Positions 23,777-25,089 of a stretch of DNA of 25,089 nucleotides are shown here, piece after piece. A program made the translations under genes and the position numbers. The stretch's first letter is position 1; the number at the start of each line of letters is the position of its first letter. This DNA is from a virus. Location: positions 1 to 25,089 of IMG/VR virus record IMGVR_UViG_3300027365_000055. One strand, 5' to 3'. Under the pieces are notes generated by a model that saw only the letters and a program-made list of their open reading frames with translations, was not told the DNA's origin and did not search any database.

Positions 23777-23790
23777 TTCTTATGTAAATA

Positions 23791-23814
23791 TTCGCAAACC
23801 GTTTATTTTACGAA
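23791..23814. repeat. Inverted repeat TTCGCAAA/TTTACGAA after the small terminase gene
   Basis: TTCGCAAA (23791-23798) and TTTACGAA (23807-23814) form an 8-bp stem (one G-U pair in the transcript) with an 8-nt loop, starting 5 nt after the stop codon. A related ATTCGCAA/TTGCGAAT pair lies before the gene at 24622-24660. It may act as a weak terminator or a protein-binding site. Confidence 0.6.
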
Positions 23815-23818
23815 GTTT

Positions 23819-24571
23819 TTACTTGTCTTGCCTTTTTTGTGGCCCAGATCCCCAGCTTACATTAACTTCGCCCTGGCTAGCGGCTCTTAATTCGCTATTA
23901 ATTCTACCAACTAGATCGTCTGGCGTATCCTCTGTAAGTCTGGCGTGCTTTTCAATAAGCCGGGCTAACGTGTTTAAGGCCCGATCTAAGGCGTTATCCT
24001 CGATTGTTCCAGCTGTATAATAACTGTAACCCCCGTCTGATTTCTGCTGAAATTTAACTCTAGTCTTAAGTTCAGCGTAAGCCCTGGCCTGTTTTTCGTC
24101 CCCAGTTTCTTTAAGCTGTTCTTCATAGCGTCGGTTATATTTATCTTTCCATTTCTTTAGATAGAGTACTATCTTAGCCCTAAGCGCTGTTATTTCGTGC
24201 TGTAAACTTAGGATCTCGTCCTTTTTCTCTAAAAGCTCATTATAAAGTTCGGCTTCCTCGTCGTGTAAAGCGTCAGAATAAAAGCCGTGCTTCCTAGCGT
24301 TCTGGCTAGATTTAGCTTTACCCTTCTTAGTTTTAGGGCCTGTATTATTCCCACCGTGATACTTACAGCGACCATAACCTAAATGATCGGTCCCTTTCCC
24401 AGCTACATTTCTACAGCCATTATTCTTTTTAGACCCACAAGCTAAGATAGGGCCGTAACTTCTTTCTAAGATTAAATTCTTCTCGTCTGCTTTAGGGTGC
24501 AGCTTCTTTTTTAACTCTGGATCATGAGGATCGTAATTTTTTGGTAGGTCAATTTTTGGAAATGTTGCCAT
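23819..24571 (-). CDS. Putative terminase small subunit with N-terminal zinc-binding motif
   Basis: This 250-aa protein is the first gene of the operon, ahead of the large terminase. Residues 43-74 read LACGSKKNNGCRNVAG to GRCKYHGG, with C45, C53, C69 and H72 set as a zinc knuckle. The CG-K--G-C-N and GRC-YHGG elements recur in phage packaging or HGG-type proteins. A basic SSQNARKHGFYS segment (88-99) is followed by long coiled-coil helices (100-150) and a helical C-terminal half. That gives a DNA-binding end plus an oligomerising region, as expected for TerS. The ribosome site AAAGGGGG lies about 13 nt from the ATG, rather far. A homing or DNA-binding accessory protein is the alternative. 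Confidence 0.65.
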   Translation of the reverse strand: MATFPKIDLPKNYDPHDPELKKKLHPKADEKNLILERSYGPILACGSKKNNGCRNVAGKGTDHLGYGRCKYHGGNNTGPKTKKGKAKSSQNARKHGFYSDALHDEEAELYNELLEKKDEILSLQHEITALRAKIVLYLKKWKDKYNRRYEEQLKETGDEKQARAYAELKTRVKFQQKSDGGYSYYTAGTIEDNALDRALNTLARLIEKHARLTEDTPDDLVGRINSELRAASQGEVNVSWGSGPQKRQDK

Positions 24572-24621
24572 ATTTGAGTAGCGACCCCCTTTCTTAGCAG
24601 TCTATGATTTTCCTTTCGGAC

Positions 24622-24660
24622 ATTCGCAATTCAAAAAATATGAACGGACGTTTTGCGAAT
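24622..24660. repeat. Inverted repeat ATTCGCAA/TTGCGAAT before the small terminase gene
   Basis: ATTCGCAA (24622-24629) and TTGCGAAT (24653-24660) are perfect 8-bp inverted arms 23 bp apart. They lie 51-89 bp before the ATG, between the promoter candidate and the gene. The arm sequence recurs right after the gene at 23790-23797. It could be an operator or terminase-binding site. Confidence 0.65.
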
Positions 24661-24787
24661 TTCATAAAAACTTCTTTACTTCTTTAAATAAATTATGTAA
24701 AAATATGTAATTAGTTACAGATTTCTTTACTGTAAATAAAGAATTAAAGAAAACTGTAAAACTTCTAACTAGACTTCTTCATTTACC

Positions 24788-24796
24788 ATTATATCA
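24788..24796 (-). promoter_or_regulatory. Candidate late-operon promoter (extended -10)
   Basis: On the minus strand TGATATAAT reads as a perfect TATAAT with the TGn extension. The -35 area is poor (TGTAAA at 17-bp spacing), which extended -10 promoters tolerate. Transcription would begin near 24781 and give a leader of about 210 nt before the small terminase gene. It is the best promoter-like site ahead of the operon. In an AT-rich stretch chance matches occur. Confidence 0.45.
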
Positions 24797-24880
24797 ATAA
24801 ATTTCAATAATTTACAGCAAATAACCGCAATAACCCTTTAAACTGTTCGAATTTTCCATATATTTACGCTCTAAAGGGGT

Positions 24881-24977
24881 TTTCAGAAAAAATATATAAT
24901 AATTATTTTAGGGAGGGGGGGTTAACCTAAAGTTTTTCTGAAATTATTTTTTAAAAAATTACAACCCCCTCCCCCCT
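24881..24977. repeat. Nested inverted repeats with G and C tracts
   Basis: TTTCAGAAAAA (24881-24891) is a perfect inverted match of TTTTTCTGAAA (24933-24943). Inside it, TTTAGG and CCTAAA flank a GAGGGGGGGTTAA loop. The tract GGGAGGGGGGGTT (24911-24923) is complemented by AACCCCCTCCCCCC (24963-24976), and the 14-bp palindrome ATTTTTTAAAAAAT (24946-24959) lies between. It could be a terminator for upstream genes, a packaging or replication site, or both. Confidence 0.7.
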
Positions 24978-25089
24978 AGACACAACCTTATATATTTTTT
25001 ATTTTATTTTTCTTTTACTTCCCCAGCTTTTAAAAACAAACCAACAACCAAAACCAATTACTACTAATACTAATAATACTATATATAAT

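Larger units (their letters stand above)
24572..25089. other. Gene-free AT-rich leader region before the packaging genes
   Basis: About 518 nt contain no credible gene on either strand. The longest minus-strand frame with an ATG (start 24665, 23 codons, ending just before the small-terminase leader) lacks a clear ribosome site. The stretch holds a promoter candidate (24788-24796) and a small hairpin TTACAG/CTGTAA (24715-24735). It also has TTCGCAA inverted repeats (24622-24660), nested inverted repeats with G and C tracts (24881-24977), and a G-free run from about 25035 to the end. Confidence 0.75.

Noticed and set aside
23594-23781. CRISPR array
   Set aside because: The repeats are contiguous 47-bp units with no unique spacers and there are no cas genes.
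24594-24665. A 23-codon minus-strand frame starting MKFAKRPF ahead of the small terminase gene
   Set aside because: Only a weak AAAGAAG lies upstream, it crosses the inverted repeat and has no recognisable product. It is too short to support.

Overview
The window is the late structural and lysis region of a contractile-tailed phage or prophage of the PBSX/skin type. All recognised genes lie on the minus strand, so transcription runs from high to low coordinates. The host is probably a low-to-middle GC Bacillota. The evidence is the PBSX gene order (xkdK-M-N-O-P-Q-R-S-T-U equivalents), an XhlA/amidase/holin lysis set and strong AAGGGGG or AGGAGG ribosome binding sites. The exact host cannot be read from the sequence. 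There is no integrase, repressor or attachment site here, so virion versus prophage is undecided. I see no tRNA, CRISPR array or IS element.

Layout in transcription order. (1) 25089-24572 is an AT-rich gene-free stretch with nested inverted repeats, a G tract and an extended -10 promoter candidate. (2) The packaging region has a putative small terminase (24571-23819), four tandem 47-bp repeats (23594-23776), two small genes of 43 and 58 codons, and the large terminase (23264-21570). (3) The head region has an SPP1-like portal, a MuF-type minor head protein fused to a zincin-like domain, a 55-aa Cys protein, scaffold, decoration protein, a gpE-type major capsid protein, a YqbF-like protein, connector, HK97 gp10-like protein and a tail terminator. 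(4) The tail region has a 72-aa protein, sheath, tube, a tail chaperone with a programmed -1 frameshift, tape measure, LysM protein and gpD-like hub. It continues with a spike/OB protein, DUF2634 protein, baseplate J, DUF2313 wedge protein, a collar-domain fibre and a fibre-assembly-like protein. (5) The lysis region has a 48-aa protein, XhlA, amidase and an LL-H-type holin, then a rho-independent terminator at 80-121. Positions 1-79 hold nothing I recognise.

Genes are packed tightly, many with TAATG or ATGA stop/start overlaps, which fits one long late operon. Order and overlaps suggest co-translation of head, tail and lysis functions.

Five things stand out. The tail chaperone carries a complete dnaX-like frameshift signal: internal Shine-Dalgarno, A AAA AAC heptamer and downstream hairpins. 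The minor head protein has a C-terminal HETGH domain whose DNA is much AT-richer than its N-terminal half. The baseplate J protein carries an insertion of about 150 residues. The spike-like protein has a triple internal repeat and an HxH cluster. The repeat array between the terminase genes, with TTCGCAA inverted repeats on both sides of the small-terminase gene, looks like a packaging or control site.
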